A DNA stretch of 64,000 nt from Paralvinella palmiformis. Its lineage: Eukaryota > Annelida > Polychaeta > Terebellida > Alvinellidae. Shown piece after piece: positions 9,664 through 22,249 of this stretch. The stretch lies in contig JAODUP010001067.1 of the NCBI GenBank assembly GCA_025642065.1, positions 1 to 64,000 on the forward strand. Direction: 5' to 3'. Below the pieces are notes generated by a model. The model did no database searches. It was not told where the DNA came from and worked only from the letters and a program-made list of their open reading frames with translations. Made by a program: the position numbers and the translations under genes. Each line of letters starts with the position of its first letter. The first letter of the stretch is position 1.

Positions 9664-9906
9664 TCGTTGGTGTATCACATTACAATGCTGTACCCTAACC
9701 GCGAACAGTCACAAGTGACGAGAAACCGTTTCCGCCATCTGATTGGTGGCTATTTTTAGACGGAAATCCTTTACCAGGAAGATTGGCATGTTTACGGCAG
9801 GGTGGTTTTACCGGGAAAATATTACCTGCCGAAAACAGGGTTACGAAAGTTTAATTGTTACATATATGTTACAGATATAAGAAACAGGTTTAAAACAGCT
9901 TAGAGG

Positions 9907-10155
9907 ATGAAAGCGATAAGCATCTCCCAACACAACTGGTGCCAAGGTGCTGCAGTATATAGTGTTGATCCACCCTTTGCTGACCTGGCACAAAGACAGA
10001 CAACATCACCAGCATATTCAGCATCAATTGAGAGGGTGTTCAGTACATTCAGTTTCGTACACAACAAGATCAGTAATCGGCTGGGTGTCCAAAAAGCAAT
10101 CAAGCTTGTCTTTTGTTACCACATGCTGAGTGGAATCAAGTACATGGAGTGGTAA
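9907..10155 (+). pseudogene. hAT transposase C-terminal dimerisation segment
   Basis: The frame encodes 82 residues. From about residue 21 it follows the hAT C-terminal dimerisation region: PFADLAQRQ, then SPAYSASIERVFSTF (the conserved S-A-S-x-E-R-x-F-S signature), SFVHNKISNRLGVQ, and LVFCYHML. The upstream catalytic RNase-H-like part is absent, so this is the 3' end of a dead element. An AATAAA at 10224-10229 may be its old polyadenylation signal. Confidence 0.85.
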
Positions 10156-11596
10156 ATTGTGAATAATACTGAATAGTCAAATTGTCTCAAGTCGTCCTGT
10201 TATTTTTGTACAAAAAAGTCCGAAATAAAACTAAGCTTCAGATGTTTTGTTTGCAGTTTGATTTAATATATACAATGTACACTTTTTTATAATAATAGAA
10301 TCTTCAGAACTACTTATTGTCCTGGTGTGCTGTGTATTTGCACGACAGTAGTATATCTTGGTGTCAGCGGAAGTGGGGATTCCAGCAATAGAATGTGACG
10401 TAAAAATTTTGGTCAGTGGCAGTATTGTTCTATTGAAATCTTGTTCTCATCTACGTGTGATAATCCACTCCCCCAATCCCATCACAATCGAGAACCAGCG
10501 AAATAAATTCAAACGAGGAGTGGGGCAACCTAGTGATAGACTATCTTGCTATTTCATATTTTGTAACTTTGGACATTTAGTAACTAGTCAAGAATTTCAT
10601 ATATAACATCATATCTCGTATCACAGGTGTTGCTGTTGCTAGATTTTATGTTATTACAACAATTATTATCATCGTGGTCACTATCACTTAATTACTTTGA
10701 ATTTTGTAGCTTTATATTAGAAATGTACACACAAACAAACCAAAATCAGAGGTGAAGTATATATCCAGTTTTATTAGAACTTTAATTAAATTAGCAATCT
10801 TTTGGGTACAACAGGATACATATTGAGAGTATACATTACTTTGCGGAAACATTAATAACTGATTTGTAACATGATGACGGATGATGATGGTGGTAATGAT
10901 AAATGATGATGATGATGAAGATAATGATGATGCTGAAGATGGTGATAATCATGTGCAACAGATATATACAATCGATGATAACAAAAACAATCATCATACA
11001 TTAGTCTCAACAACGTCAAATGAAAATTATAAGACTCCATAAGCGACCTTCTTGAAATTAAAATAAATCACGCGCGGAATGTGTTGAAAAATCACCCTTT
11101 TAGTAACAACAGCTCACGTTAATGCAACACAGCAAATACCGCTCACAAACACGTACACAAACAAGTACACGTGTACTTAACAGCGGTTGATCGTGTACAG
11201 CAAAGAGAGCAGGCAATTTGGCAGTGTGATCAAACTAATTGTCGCTGGTTGGATGATTATGATGATGATAATAATAATATTAATAATAATAATACGGTGA
11301 AAAACAGAATTACCATTTCCAATACACACCCTGGCACAGACAGGAAATGTTTTTTTTAATTATAATTTACACTATATGACCAGTCTTTACGTGAAATATA
11401 GCTTAATTCTTATTTGTTTGGCACCACAATATGTAAGTTAGCATTATCTAATCTCGAGTAATTGTATTCCACTATATTTGGTGTGCAGCACAATAGCTAC
11501 AGAACCTTTTGGAACTAATGAGACCCTTTAGCGATGTATTGCACATAATTTGGAATGTCACGCTACTGAGGAATACATGCTAGTTGACCTCCATAA

Positions 11597-11639
<43 letters not shown>

Positions 11640-11989
11640 TGCTTTATACTACAAGTTCTAGATCCTTTAAAATGGGATTACCAACCTGTTAATTATAGAT
11701 AATAAAGGTACACCGATGATGTGACGTGCGTGTCACAAATAAGTTACTTTAAGCTGGATGGATATATAGAGTTTAACGACACTTGGTGTAAATGTAGCCA
11801 TTCAGTGTCCTATGGCATTTGGAACCACTTAGGCAATACATTGGATGTTTATTAAATCCCGATTATCTGATTTAAGACAAATTAAATTGGTGGTTGCTGC
11901 TATAACTCTGTAAATAGGATATATCATCGTTGCTACTTCATTCAGAAATAAAGTGTAAAAGTAGAGTTGACTTAATTGGGGTTATTTAT
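10156..11989. other. Non-coding interval with simple repeats
   Basis: Contains an imperfect (GAT)n/(TGATGA)n stretch at about 10872-10960, a short (AAT)n at about 11265-11295 and (TA)n at about 11600-11636. The two- and three-base repeats account for the small open frames. Nothing else is recognisable. Confidence 0.6.
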
Positions 11990-12014
11990 CCTCGACACTG
12001 GTCATTAATGACCT

Positions 12015-12140
12015 GGGATATATAGCTGAGAGGCGACTTCCTAGAAAAAACATCCCACAAATTCAGCTGTGAGTTGTATTTGAACCCATAACCCGGATGT
12101 TTGTGGTGCAGTGTTCTAACTAGAGCGCCATCGGAAAGCT
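12015..12140 (-). mobile_element. tRNA-derived SINE head, minus strand
   Basis: On the minus strand the head reads GATGGCGCTCTAGTTAGAAC (A-box region), followed by a B-box-like GGGTTCAAATAC, in normal spacing. The body left of about 12030 is poorly defined and may extend to about 11750. It differs from family A in its body. Confidence 0.6.
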
Positions 12141-12309
12141 CGTGTAAAAATGTAAATATGATTGGAGAATAGAGAGAAGGGTCACAGGATATAAACTCAA
12201 CTTCCTTAACATGAAAAGGTTCTGAATAGGCATCATGATTCTAAATAGTCGATGTCATTGAGCTTCGCAACTCCTCATCTATATTTGAACATGTCTAGTT
12301 CAGGTACCG

Positions 12310-12480
12310 AACGACCTTTTCTCGATATAATGTTCAAAAAGGAATGGAATTGTCAACAGAAGCCTTAGTATTTGTGTACTGGAGCATTGGAATAAGTTAC
12401 CAGAATATATTACGACTTCTAACAGAGTGGAGGTGTTTAGCTGAAAATCAAGGGATTTAAAAACAGAGTTTTCCATCTCG
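12310..12480 (+). pseudogene. Non-LTR retrotransposon reverse-transcriptase 3' remnant
   Basis: Around 12378-12465 one frame reads EHWNKLPEYITTSNRVEVFS, a stop, then KSRDLKTEF. This is the W-N-x-L-P-x-x-(I/V)-x-x-(A/S)-x-x-(V)-x-x-F motif found at the C-terminus of many LINE (CR1/Jockey-like) reverse-transcriptase proteins. The frame upstream is shifted. Only the last fragment is present. Confidence 0.6.
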
Positions 12481-13060
12481 TTTAGTATACCTTTTGTTAT
12501 TCCATAAATTTCTAAAACAGTGCCTATTGTATATTATATATCATTAGGTCATCTATAAATGGGCAACTGTTGTTGTTATTATGGTGCACGAGGGTGTTGG
12601 GCTTAGTACTTGTGCCCATATGAGTATTACATGGCCATTTATGCCGTTTTTGGTGATTATACATACGAGCAATTTGTTCGAGCAAACAACTTGATCAGTG
12701 CACAAAACCGATGAAGGTGACCATATTAGTAGAACGTAATTACACTTAATATGACCAGGTAGGGCCGCTTCTAGTCAGTGACTCTAACATAACGTCATGC
12801 ATAGATAATAAATAAATACAACCAATTCTACTCTCAGTGGATGGAATGGAAGTATTTAATGATAACAATTAATCACAGTATGAAATGTTCACTGAACACA
12901 ATGATGAAGGTAATAAATACTATTAGCATAATGACAATATTGTGTTCGTCAGAACTGTACAATGGCTATGGCAGGTCGACTATAAATGTATTCACTCTAC
13001 TCAAACCAACAGCAATGGCGATGTGTTTTTTCCAAGCAATAACAGTTCAATTATGCATCA
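12481..13060. other. Non-coding interval downstream of the protocadherin stop
   Basis: AT-rich sequence that probably includes the 3' UTR and downstream region of the minus-strand protocadherin gene. I could not settle a polyadenylation signal. The 234-codon plus-strand frame at 12841-13545 runs through the TA tract and antisense to the protocadherin terminal exon, and is a shadow. Confidence 0.5.

Positions 13061-13146
<86 letters not shown>
13061..13146. repeat. (TA)n microsatellite
   Basis: About 40 TA units, 80 bases beyond the protocadherin stop codon on its 3' side, so probably inside the 3' UTR. Confidence 0.9.
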
Positions 13147-13224
13147 ATCAATTTGTTAACACAGACATATGTACACAGCACTTGGATCGCGGCATTCAAA
13201 CCCTGTGTCCCCGCTGAACAGCCA

Positions 13225-13631
13225 CTATACCAAACTTCCATCATGAAATGTCGTGAAAGTAGACTTTTCCGGGATCACCACAATGGCGCCATCATTTTCG
13301 TAGCCAACACCGCCGATTTGATCGCCATAGAAAGCGTCCTGGTTGTCATAGTAATTGTGCGAGAACTCCTCGGGCGGCGGGGGCAGGGAAGAATCGTCGG
13401 AACAGTTGCTCGGTATATTTATGTGTTCCTGGGGCTCGGAGAAGCGTACAGTCTTTTTGGGATTGGGCAAGGTCGCCGCGGGCGAGTTGGCGCCATGCTC
13501 CCTATTCTGCTCCGAGACACGGTAGACGTTGCCCTTCTGATTTAGATTGTAACTCTCCGAGTGCAGCCACGTGGTGAAGCTGTCCATTCTTTGCGGAGGC
13601 GAATGGTTGAAGGGGACGATGTTGTTCATTT
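13225..13631 (-). CDS. Protocadherin terminal coding exon (cytoplasmic tail)
   Basis: The exon starts after the acceptor CTTTTTCCAG. The first two bases complete a Glu codon with the last G of exon 2, followed by MNNIVPFNHSPPQ. It encodes about 135 tail residues including KKTVRFSEPQEH, a PPPPEEF stretch and tyrosines in NYYDNQDAFYGD that could be phosphorylated. The frame closes with a stop at 13225-13227. Confidence 0.9.
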
Positions 13632-14435
13632 CTGGAAAAAGACAAAAGATAGGCGCGTCTCATTTCGGATACAATAATCGATAATTGGGCAACAACAAGG
13701 ATTACGATGGACTCGCAGATTCTCGAATCAAAAGCAGCCCTTGATGGTCGGATTTATAATGGAGAACACTATTACATTTGGTTGTCATAACGTTTCCATG
13801 CTATTTTTCTCGTAGTTTTCGTTGTTTGTTTTGGGGGTTTTTGCAATTTTTATAATAAATAATAATACCCAGACAATGGGTCATCATTGTTGCCCATTTC
13901 AGTCGAATGATTAACCAACTGATTAAATCCGAACTTTTACCTGATCCATGTTTTTGCATATATCCATCTGGATCTTCATTAGATCCTTGGCTCTCTGCGT
14001 GTGAAACATCGGCGCAGCCACTGTCTGAATCATCTTTACCCACTTGTAGTTGGCTCTGAAACACAAAAATAAGCCATGATACTCTAGCTCAACTGGATGA
14101 TGCTTACTGGAGTATCTGACGCACAACGCTTATCAACAAAACAAGACATCCACACAACAAACATCAAATACTTAAAGTTTATTCTAGTCTGGATTGATGT
14201 GTGTGGATAAGGGGCTTCTTCTGATTATTTGAGAGCATGGCAGTTGACTGTCGTCGAGCTCATAAGATTCCGCATAAAAAATCTTCAACAATACAGTCTT
14301 GTAACATAGCACACTTGGGCGAGACAAAGTGACTTTCTAATTTCAATTTGTGACTTGTAAAATCTCAGAGTCACTCTGTCTGAGACGAAACAGATTGAAA
14401 TATTTTCTACTTCCAAGAAGTTTCAAATAACACAG

Positions 14436-14522
<87 letters not shown>

Positions 14523-14540
14523 TGTGTGTGTGTGTGTGTG

Positions 14541-14573
<33 letters not shown>

Positions 14574-14842
14574 TGTGTATGTGCGTGCGCGTGCGCGCGA
14601 GCGTGTGCATGTGTGTGTGTTGAAAAAAAATGGAATAGGTCTAAAGAATACCATGACTAAATTTACTGGCTGCATCAAACAGCCACCCGCCATATGTGAT
14701 ACACGAGAGTATTCAATTATTTCAGGACACATTTGTTTTCTAAACTGGAGAGTGAAAGAGTACACACTGTAGATCTTTATTACTACCTAGTATATCCGTT
14801 CCGATCAGCAACAAAACAAACTGCTTGAAACATTCTATTATT

Positions 14843-14880
<38 letters not shown>

Positions 14881-17586
14881 ACGCGCGCGCACCTGTCCGG
14901 TTGCGCTCGCACGCTCAATACACACCTGCTTAAGAATATCCGACTTGACAACGGCAGCTATATCAGAAAGCGGCGCCTTATTTACATTCGACGTCAACGT
15001 CATTGGGAGGTCATTGGCGTCCTTCACCTTGTCGGCAGTTTCGTTTTCCGACCAAAACTGATTGGACTTTCCGGGTGGCTTTTTCCGGTGTTTACGCTTC
15101 ATCATCACTATGGCGATGATCAGGATGAGCGAGATGAGCACGCATCCGGCTATAACTCCTACGATGAGCGGTACGGATGAGGATGTGGTGATGCCGTTCC
15201 GGCCGTTATAAGCCGGGCCACTTTCGGCCAACGTGAAGTTCATCTCGGCCACGACGACGTTCAGAGTTTGGACCGTTATCTTTTTCGGCGTGCCACCATC
15301 TTGAACCATGATGACCAACTTGAAGACGACATTGTCGTAGTCAGCGAGGGGCTTGTTGACGAGGATGTCGCCGGCGGAGGGTCTTATCGTGAACTCGCCG
15401 TTTTCGTTGCCCTGCGAAATCGAGTAGACCAGTTCGGCGTTACTGCCGAAATCCGGGTCGGTCGCTTCGACCGTCGTCACCGTGTATCCGGTCGGAACGG
15501 CGTTGCTCAGATAGATCGTCTCGTTTCCGTATTTCGGGAAGGTAATCTGCGGCTGGTTGTCGTTCCGGTCCGTTATGTGGATGTCGACCTGTGCCGTGTC
15601 GCTCTTGCGAGGGACGGTGTTGCTCTGGGCGACGGCGATCAGATGATAGAGATCCCGAAGCTCGCGGTCCAGTTCGCGCCTCGTGAAGATCATTCCCGTA
15701 TTGTGGTCGATCTGGAAGAGACGCAGGTCGTTCTGCGAACCATCCAGGTAATACGTAAAGTTGTTATAGGGCGGGCCGTCAGAATCGGTGGCCTTCACCT
15801 TGCCGACCTCGGTCCTGGCCGGAAGTCCTTCTGGTACGCTGAATATGTATTTCTTCTGTTCGAAGGTCGGTGATTCGTCGTCGGCGTCGCGGATCGTCAA
15901 CGAGACCAGTGTCCGGCCGTACTTGGGATCCGCGGCGTTATCCATGGCGATGACGTGGAACTCGCGGAAAGGGATCTTCTCGTGATCCAGAGGAACAATC
16001 GAGGTGATCAGACCCGTGGCGGGATCGATTTGGAAGTCGTCGCCGGCATCTTCGTCCAACATGTAGATGATCCGGCCATTCTCGTCGGCGTCGGCGTCGT
16101 GCGCGGCGACTTTAACGACCGATGTATGACGGGAAGAGTTCTCGTCGAGGATCACCTCGTATTTGATCTTCTCGAAGACGGGGCCGTGGTCGTTAATGTC
16201 CTTCACCACGACGATCACCGACGTGCTCGTGGTCAGCGACGGCTCGCCGTGGTCGAAGCACTCCAGCGCCAGAATGTACTGGGACGCCACCTCGCGGTCG
16301 ATGTCGCTTCTCGTGACGATGTTGTACTCCTTGTCGTACAACTGTTTCAGGTGGAAGTTCACCTCGTCGTCGATGCTGCAGTCTATCCGACCGGCATCGC
16401 CGGCATCTGGATCCCCGACCGAGATGTGGACGACGAACGTATCTCGGGGGCTGTGCTCGGTCAGCGAGACGGCGTTACCGGAAAGCGGATCGCTGGTCGC
16501 CAGGCTGATGGACGGCTCGTTATCGTTCCGATCCAGAACCATTATCTCGACGGTGGTGTAGGCGGGCCGCGAGCCGACGCCCTGATCCTTGGCCATCACT
16601 CCCAACCTGATCGACTGCTTGCTCTCGTGATCCAGCGGCTCCAGAAGGCTGATCTGGCCGGTTTCTCGGCCGATACTGAACAGCGATCCGTACTGAGCGC
16701 CGGACATCTTGGTGAACGAGTAGAAGACGCGGCCATTGTCCCCAGCGTCACCGTCGACGGCTCGTACCGTCACCAGAGGCATGTTGATGTCACTGTTCTC
16801 CCAGACCCGGACTCGGTAGACGCTCTTCTCAAACACGGGACTGTTATCGTTCTTGTCGTTCACCGTCAGTTCGATCACCACGGAACCGCTCCTGGACGGG
16901 ATCCCTCCGTCCTTCGCTATCACATTTAGCGTGTACTGATCCTCCTGTTCACGGTCGAGTAGCGATGTCAGCATCAGATTCAGCTCCACCGAGCCGTCCT
17001 GGTTCCATTCGGTTTTCAGCCGAAACGGCCCGGATTCGGTTAACTCATAGGCGACGATCCCGTTATTGGGACTGTCTGGATCCGAAGCGGGCACGATGGG
17101 GAGGAGCAATCCTGGCGCAACCGACTCCATCACCGATTTGGTGACTCGATCTGTCGGAAACGTCGGCGCGTTATCGTTCAGATCCAGTAAGTCAATGGTG
17201 ACGTGGATTATGGTGAAGGCTGCGGCACCGGGATTCACCGCTATGTCCAGATTAATCTGACACCGCTCCAGACCCCGGCACACATCCGGAACGTCTCGGT
17301 CTAACACCTGCGCAAAGCTCAGGATCCCCGTCCATTCCTCGACGCTGAAGTACTGCTTTATCTTATCGCCCTTGGCCGGATCCAGAAATCGGAAGGAAAT
17401 CTTCTTCAATTCGTCTTTCTCGAAATGTTCTCTAACTTCCGGTGCGTTCTTCAGATTGATTACCATCGCTCCCTTTGGCTGTTCCTCGACGATCTCCAGA
17501 TTAATGTCGATATCGCCAGCTACCAGCGATACGGTAGCGATCAGGATCCAGATAAGACAGCACGGTGATCCAGTATGGACTGCCAT
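13225..17586 (-). CDS. Protocadherin with seven cadherin repeats, three coding exons, 1060 residues
   Basis: A calcium-dependent cell-adhesion protein of the plasma membrane. The coding exons are 17586-14926, 14055-13941 and 13631-13225. Each junction has a consensus donor (CAG/gtgtgt; CAG/gtaaaa) and acceptor (tttcag; ttccag), and the phases (0 and 1) give one continuous frame. The start is placed at 17586 because it gives a signal peptide (MAVHTGSPCCLIWILIATVS) and has A at -3 and G at +4; the open frame begins 26 codons earlier. Domains: signal peptide 1-24, cadherin repeats EC1 to EC7 at about 26-142, 145-251, 253-360, 362-471, 472-574, 576-682 and 684-785, one transmembrane helix at about 804-829, and a 231-residue cytoplasmic tail. 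Linkers show DLNDNAP, DKNDNSP, DRNDNEP, DINDHGP, DADDESP and DRNDNQP. EC1 has a C-x5-C (C103, C109), a protocadherin hallmark. The absence of EGF or laminin-G domains and seven ECs fit non-clustered (delta-like) protocadherins. The tail has an acidic DSDSGC segment and a KKTVRFSEP motif. The introns are small and repeat-filled. Confidence 0.93.
13941..14055 (-). CDS. Protocadherin exon 2 (cytoplasmic tail)
   Basis: 115 bases between TGTGTTTCAG and GTAAAAG. The correct frame encodes SQLQVGKDDSDSGCADVSH followed by AESQGSNEDPDGYMQKHGS. An overlapping 67-codon frame in the same exon is a shadow, because only this frame joins the neighbouring exons without a shift. The DSxSG-type acidic serine cluster resembles a conserved protocadherin tail motif. 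Confidence 0.88.
14056..14925 (-). other. Protocadherin intron 1 with microsatellites
   Basis: This intron holds (TC)n at about 14443-14484, (ATCT)n at 14485-14521, (TG)n and (GC/GT)n at 14524-14620, and (CA)n at about 14846-14890. Reading from exon 1 into the intron stays open through the CA tract (Val/Cys repeats), which makes the raw frame look 62 codons longer than the real exon. Confidence 0.88.
14926..17586 (-). CDS. Protocadherin large ectodomain/transmembrane exon
   Basis: A single 2661-base exon codes for the signal peptide, all seven cadherin repeats, the membrane helix (VGVIAGCVLISLILIIAIVM) and the first ~58 tail residues, ending SDILKQ before the donor. One unbroken ectodomain exon is the usual organisation of protocadherins. 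The GC-rich, CpG-rich exon stands out from the AT-rich surroundings. Confidence 0.93.
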
Positions 17587-17646
17587 CGTGATGAAATCAT
17601 GCTGAATCAGACGGCATTCATGTCGTCCGCTATGTTGGCGGTTTCT
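17587..17646 (-). other. 5' UTR part of the protocadherin exon and upstream splice acceptor
   Basis: On the minus strand TTGTCTTTGCAG ends at 17645, followed by AAACCGCC. This is a good acceptor 58 bases before the start codon, so at least one non-coding exon should lie further right (position above 17646). Short upstream ATGs occur in this leader, one of them in a five-codon frame (ATGAATGCCGTCTGA). Confidence 0.65.
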
Positions 17647-18555
17647 GCAAAGACAATTGAACAACTAGTGAATAGGGATCATGCTCTTCTGGATATCTTC
17701 ACAGATAGTCAAAGTAGTAGTAGTAGTAGTAGTTGTTGCTGTTGTTGCGTTGCCAGGACCCGAGGCGTAACTGAAGTTTCACCCGATTGAAAAGGTGCTA
17801 CAAAACTGCGTCGAAGTCAATCATTTAAATTTGAAATCCATCCCGACAGATGAAGGAGTATAACATTGCACAACCAGATGGTAATGGTTGGTAACGGGCG
17901 GATTAATATAATCCCGATAATCGCTTCATGCATCTCTGTCAGAACTCTAAGCGCATACACCATAATAAATGTCATAAGACCAATCCTCTGTTATATAACG
18001 ATATTCAATGGAAAACACGGCGCCGGGTTAAACGCTAGGCATAGAAACCGAGCTAAATGCCAGTAAGTGACAACAAGCTCACCGCCTCATCTTAAACCGA
18101 TCAACTCAAGTGATTATTGGCGTGAGAAATTTGTTCTCTGATGTGGAATACGAGCATGTCACTTCATATGACGAAGACACTTGTTGGCTTTAGCCAGTTA
18201 CGTCATCTGACACTTGTCAGTTGTTGGGCGAACGTGAAATGACATAACCGCGTTAAATGACGCTATTAATCCGAAAGCGTGGTTGCAGTCCATACCGAGT
18301 GAAAGGCTTTCGAAATTAATCCCAGTAAGCAATCAACTGAACGTCTTTGGTGGATAGGTGCAACGAGAATATTGCTTTGGAGAATGTGAAAGTTCACTTA
18401 TGCCACAAAGCACGTTTGAGCTAAACAAACGTTTTAAACCGTTGCCTCTGTGCACTGCTGTTGAAGTCACCTACTATTATAACAGATGTCCTCAGCCAAG
18501 CGCTAGACTGTATGTTGCTTCTCAACAATATTTCAATTGCCGTGAAAGCACCGAG

Positions 18556-18626
<71 letters not shown>

Positions 18627-21600
18627 CCTACTCTCTCTCTCTCTTGTGTGTGGGTGTGTGTGTCCCATTCTAAAAAGCTCTGTATGTACTTACTACCAAT
18701 GACTAACACAGTCTAAAGCAAACTTAAAACATAAAGCCTTTCAATGGCTACAAGGAAATAGAATAGACAGCCTTGTCCATGAAACACTGATTTAAAATAA
18801 ACATCTCAGAGGAGCGTATCTCATTCAGAAATTAAGAGCCAATTTCAGAAAGTCCAACATACTCGGGTTATGGTAAGCTATGCAAACAAGACTAATATTG
18901 AACACTATAATTAAACAATTCGTGGCCGAGGCGCATAGGCCAAATTCGGACGACTTTGTGTCTTTTTGTCCCATTAAATCTACCACCTTCAAGTACTTAG
19001 TGTCAATTCTCTCTAATCATTCACGCCGCAGTTGACAACGTCTATACCCATCACAATGAATAATATCATAAAGGCAGCGCAGAAGTGACTCTTACCTTGC
19101 CTCACTTCTGACACAGAACATATGGTCAACGTGCTTTGTCTCGTCCATTGTGCACGAAGATCGTATCTCTTACTCGGCGCAAGGTTCATTGCCGTTGACG
19201 TAAAGACAACAGTCCAGTCAGTTAACGCGCCCTCAAAACGGTAGCCACAAACTCTCCACTTTCCATCGCTTAGTCATCGCTAAGTTCCGGATGTTTAACT
19301 CGACCTAGTTCGAGGGGTCGAGCAGTTTAGTAAGGAAGACCAAGCCATTAGCTGACAGGTCTTATTGTCTAAGCAAAGAACAACACGTTGTCAATGCGCT
19401 ATAGGTCACTGATCTGATGACCACGAATGGTCTGAGCCTTTATATATATTTGGAGTTTTCCGTTTCAGTTGCTAATTTATTAAATGGATTATTTTAAGCT
19501 GTCTCTAGCCACTTCGGCGGCTGGACGTCTCCGCTTTGTTTCGACACTTTCTTTGTTGTCCATCTTCCAACATCGTTCGCCAGATTAAAGTGTTCGGTGT
19601 CGGCCAAGGAACGTGAAGCTGGAGAGTTTGTGACAGGGCATCATCTACTGATGAGTGGAGAATGGCTTTGTTTAATACCGAGTGTTGAGAACGCTTTAGG
19701 CTGATTCTCTTATCTCGGTTGTACAACGGCGTTGTAGTTTTAATATCACGAATATTACTTTACTTAAAACTTCGTATGTGAGTACAGTCTGAGCTTTTAC
19801 ATTCTTTGTTGTCATCAGATGCGCTTTTAAATGGCTAAAAAGAACATAGCACAGCGCCCATGCACGCACGAAAGCACGCAGGCACACGCACACATAAAAA
19901 CACATACACACACATACAAACACACATACAAACACACACATACAAACACACACACAAACACACACAAACACACACACACACACACACACACTATAACAAA
20001 AGCTACAAATAACTGGATCTTCAACACATAAAACCTAATCAGCTATAAAACTATCGTTAGTTAGTTTTACGATAATCCTTATCGATGTAAATATATAGAC
20101 CCACAAACAACTCGTAGTTGAATCTCTGGCCCGTCCATCTGTCACAAACGATAATCAATGACTCTAGCTCTAGTACAACGGGTCGCGCCATGTTTAACCG
20201 TATTTGATAGAACCCCGGTCTCGTTGTTTAACCGAGTCAAAGACATTTTGGGGGGGGGGGAGGATTTTGAAACAGACACGACAAGACACCCATCAGATCC
20301 TATCCTCCGGCACATTCTGGAGAAAGCGCTCCAGGTCATCAGAATTCCATCGCCGATAGTTGGTTCGTCGGTTTATTTTTTTTTACTAATACGATCGTTG
20401 TGGGATATATTTGATGATATTACGGATGATTACGATGACAGTTAAAGCGTTGTCTGGTAATGATGGAACGGCAGGTGTTTGTTACTGCTATCTGGCTGTA
20501 TCATCGTTTGTAACGTGTGTATCTCTTTAATGAATGGTCATTTAGCCGCTGTCAGGTGAAATAAAAAGCCGCACGTTTAATACGCGCGCGCGTGTGTGTC
20601 TATGTGTTTGTGTGTGTGTGTGTGTGTGTATGTGGTGTGCATGTGGTGTGTATGTGCGTGCGCGCCTGTGTGCTCGTGCGCGTGTGTATCTGTGTAAACA
20701 CTATTTGTAATTATGTGTGACTTTAGCTAATTACTTATTGCTAATCTTTACCAACAGCTATTTACAAATCGATCAACCTATCAGCCCAACAATCAATTAA
20801 TCAACCAATCAACTGACCTAATAACACGTTTACACCACCATCTATATCAGCCATTAATCTGACCTAGTTCGCTCGCCATCCGACCTCACTCCATAACATC
20901 GCTATATGCCTTTTGTAAGTGCAGCCATCTGGGGACTAATCTGACAGATGACGTCATGAATTTTGGCCACAGTTCCGTAAATCCTTAGAGGACGGCCGGA
21001 ATACAGTCAGCGTCTGGATACGATGTCGGGAACCGGGACTGGCCTTAGACTCCAGGATACATTTAGATCAGTCTGGGGAGCTGGATAAAGCTGACACAAG
21101 CATAAAAATTTAACGAGCTGCAATAAGCCGAGTCACATTATAATGGCCTTTATCTTGTGTTGGACATAGCGACACCATCAGAACGTTAGTGTAATGTATG
21201 TGTGTATGTATGTATATATACCAACACGCACGCACGCGCACGCACACACGCGCGCACACACACACACACAGAGAGAGAGGGAGAGAGCGCGCAAACCCAA
21301 GCACATACACATACACGCACTCGCGGGCTTACACACAATTGAGAGATATTTCGAATGACAAAAAATCGCCACCAAACAAGCTTCTAAGTACAAACTATCA
21401 TTCACCATTTCACTTAAATCTGATCAAACGACATCCCACGTTCATCCCACTAATCTGGAGCCTGTTGTGTTACGTATAAGATGTTACTTAACTGCCATTT
21501 AGTCGACAGACGGGCAACAGGTCCGCAGCAAATTGGTAAAATTGCCCCAAAACAAAGGCTTACACAATACAATGGACACGAAATGATCAAAGACAAGCTA

Positions 21601-22218
21601 ATTATCAAACTCAGACAGCAGAGGGCGTCTCTAAAATCAACGAGCCAGTAGACTATTTATTTCTTTGTCGAGGCGTGGAATAGTGTGTCCGATATACCCG
21701 GCCTCGTATATAGATAGCAGCAGGTTACAGAAGTAAGTAAGATGTTGCCGGAAAAACAATAGATTTCTCAACAAAGTGAACTATCACAGCTGGACAGGAA
21801 GATAAATAGCGGATGGACCCCCCAAATTTCCCCCCCCCGTGATTTCTATTATATTATCACCGGAGGTCAGATAGGCACACAATGAGCGAGCACGACCATC
21901 TATAATTAACATAATGGCGAGTTTATACTAATGGCAACAATTAATACATTATGTTTGTATGATGAAACCCGTCCCTGTATTAATACCGTTTCCGAGTGAT
22001 TCTAAAGCTGCTCTCTTTACCAAGGAATTCCATAATATTGTGTAATGTTATTATCCAAGTAAAGAATTCCTCTGGGCTTTTTTCACGAGAAATATATATA
22101 TTTGTATGTGATAGCTTGAATGGAAATATGAAATAAAGGTTTTTCTGAACGTTTAATTGAAATGTCTGTCCAACATTATCTACTAACAATATTTCGACAT
22201 CAGTTACGTCAAATTATG

Positions 22219-22249
<31 letters not shown>

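Noticed and set aside
12841..13545. 234-codon plus-strand frame
   Set aside because: It runs through a (TA)n tract and then antisense to the protocadherin terminal exon.
13923..14126. 67-codon alternative frame over protocadherin exon 2
   Set aside because: It cannot be joined to exons 1 and 3 in phase; the other frame is continuous and shows the acidic serine motif.
15268..16929. Long plus-strand open frames of 201 and 324 codons opposite the cadherin exon
   Set aside because: They are antisense shadows of a GC-rich exon. They encode Val/Asp/Arg-rich sequence with no domain, while the minus strand shows clear cadherin repeats.
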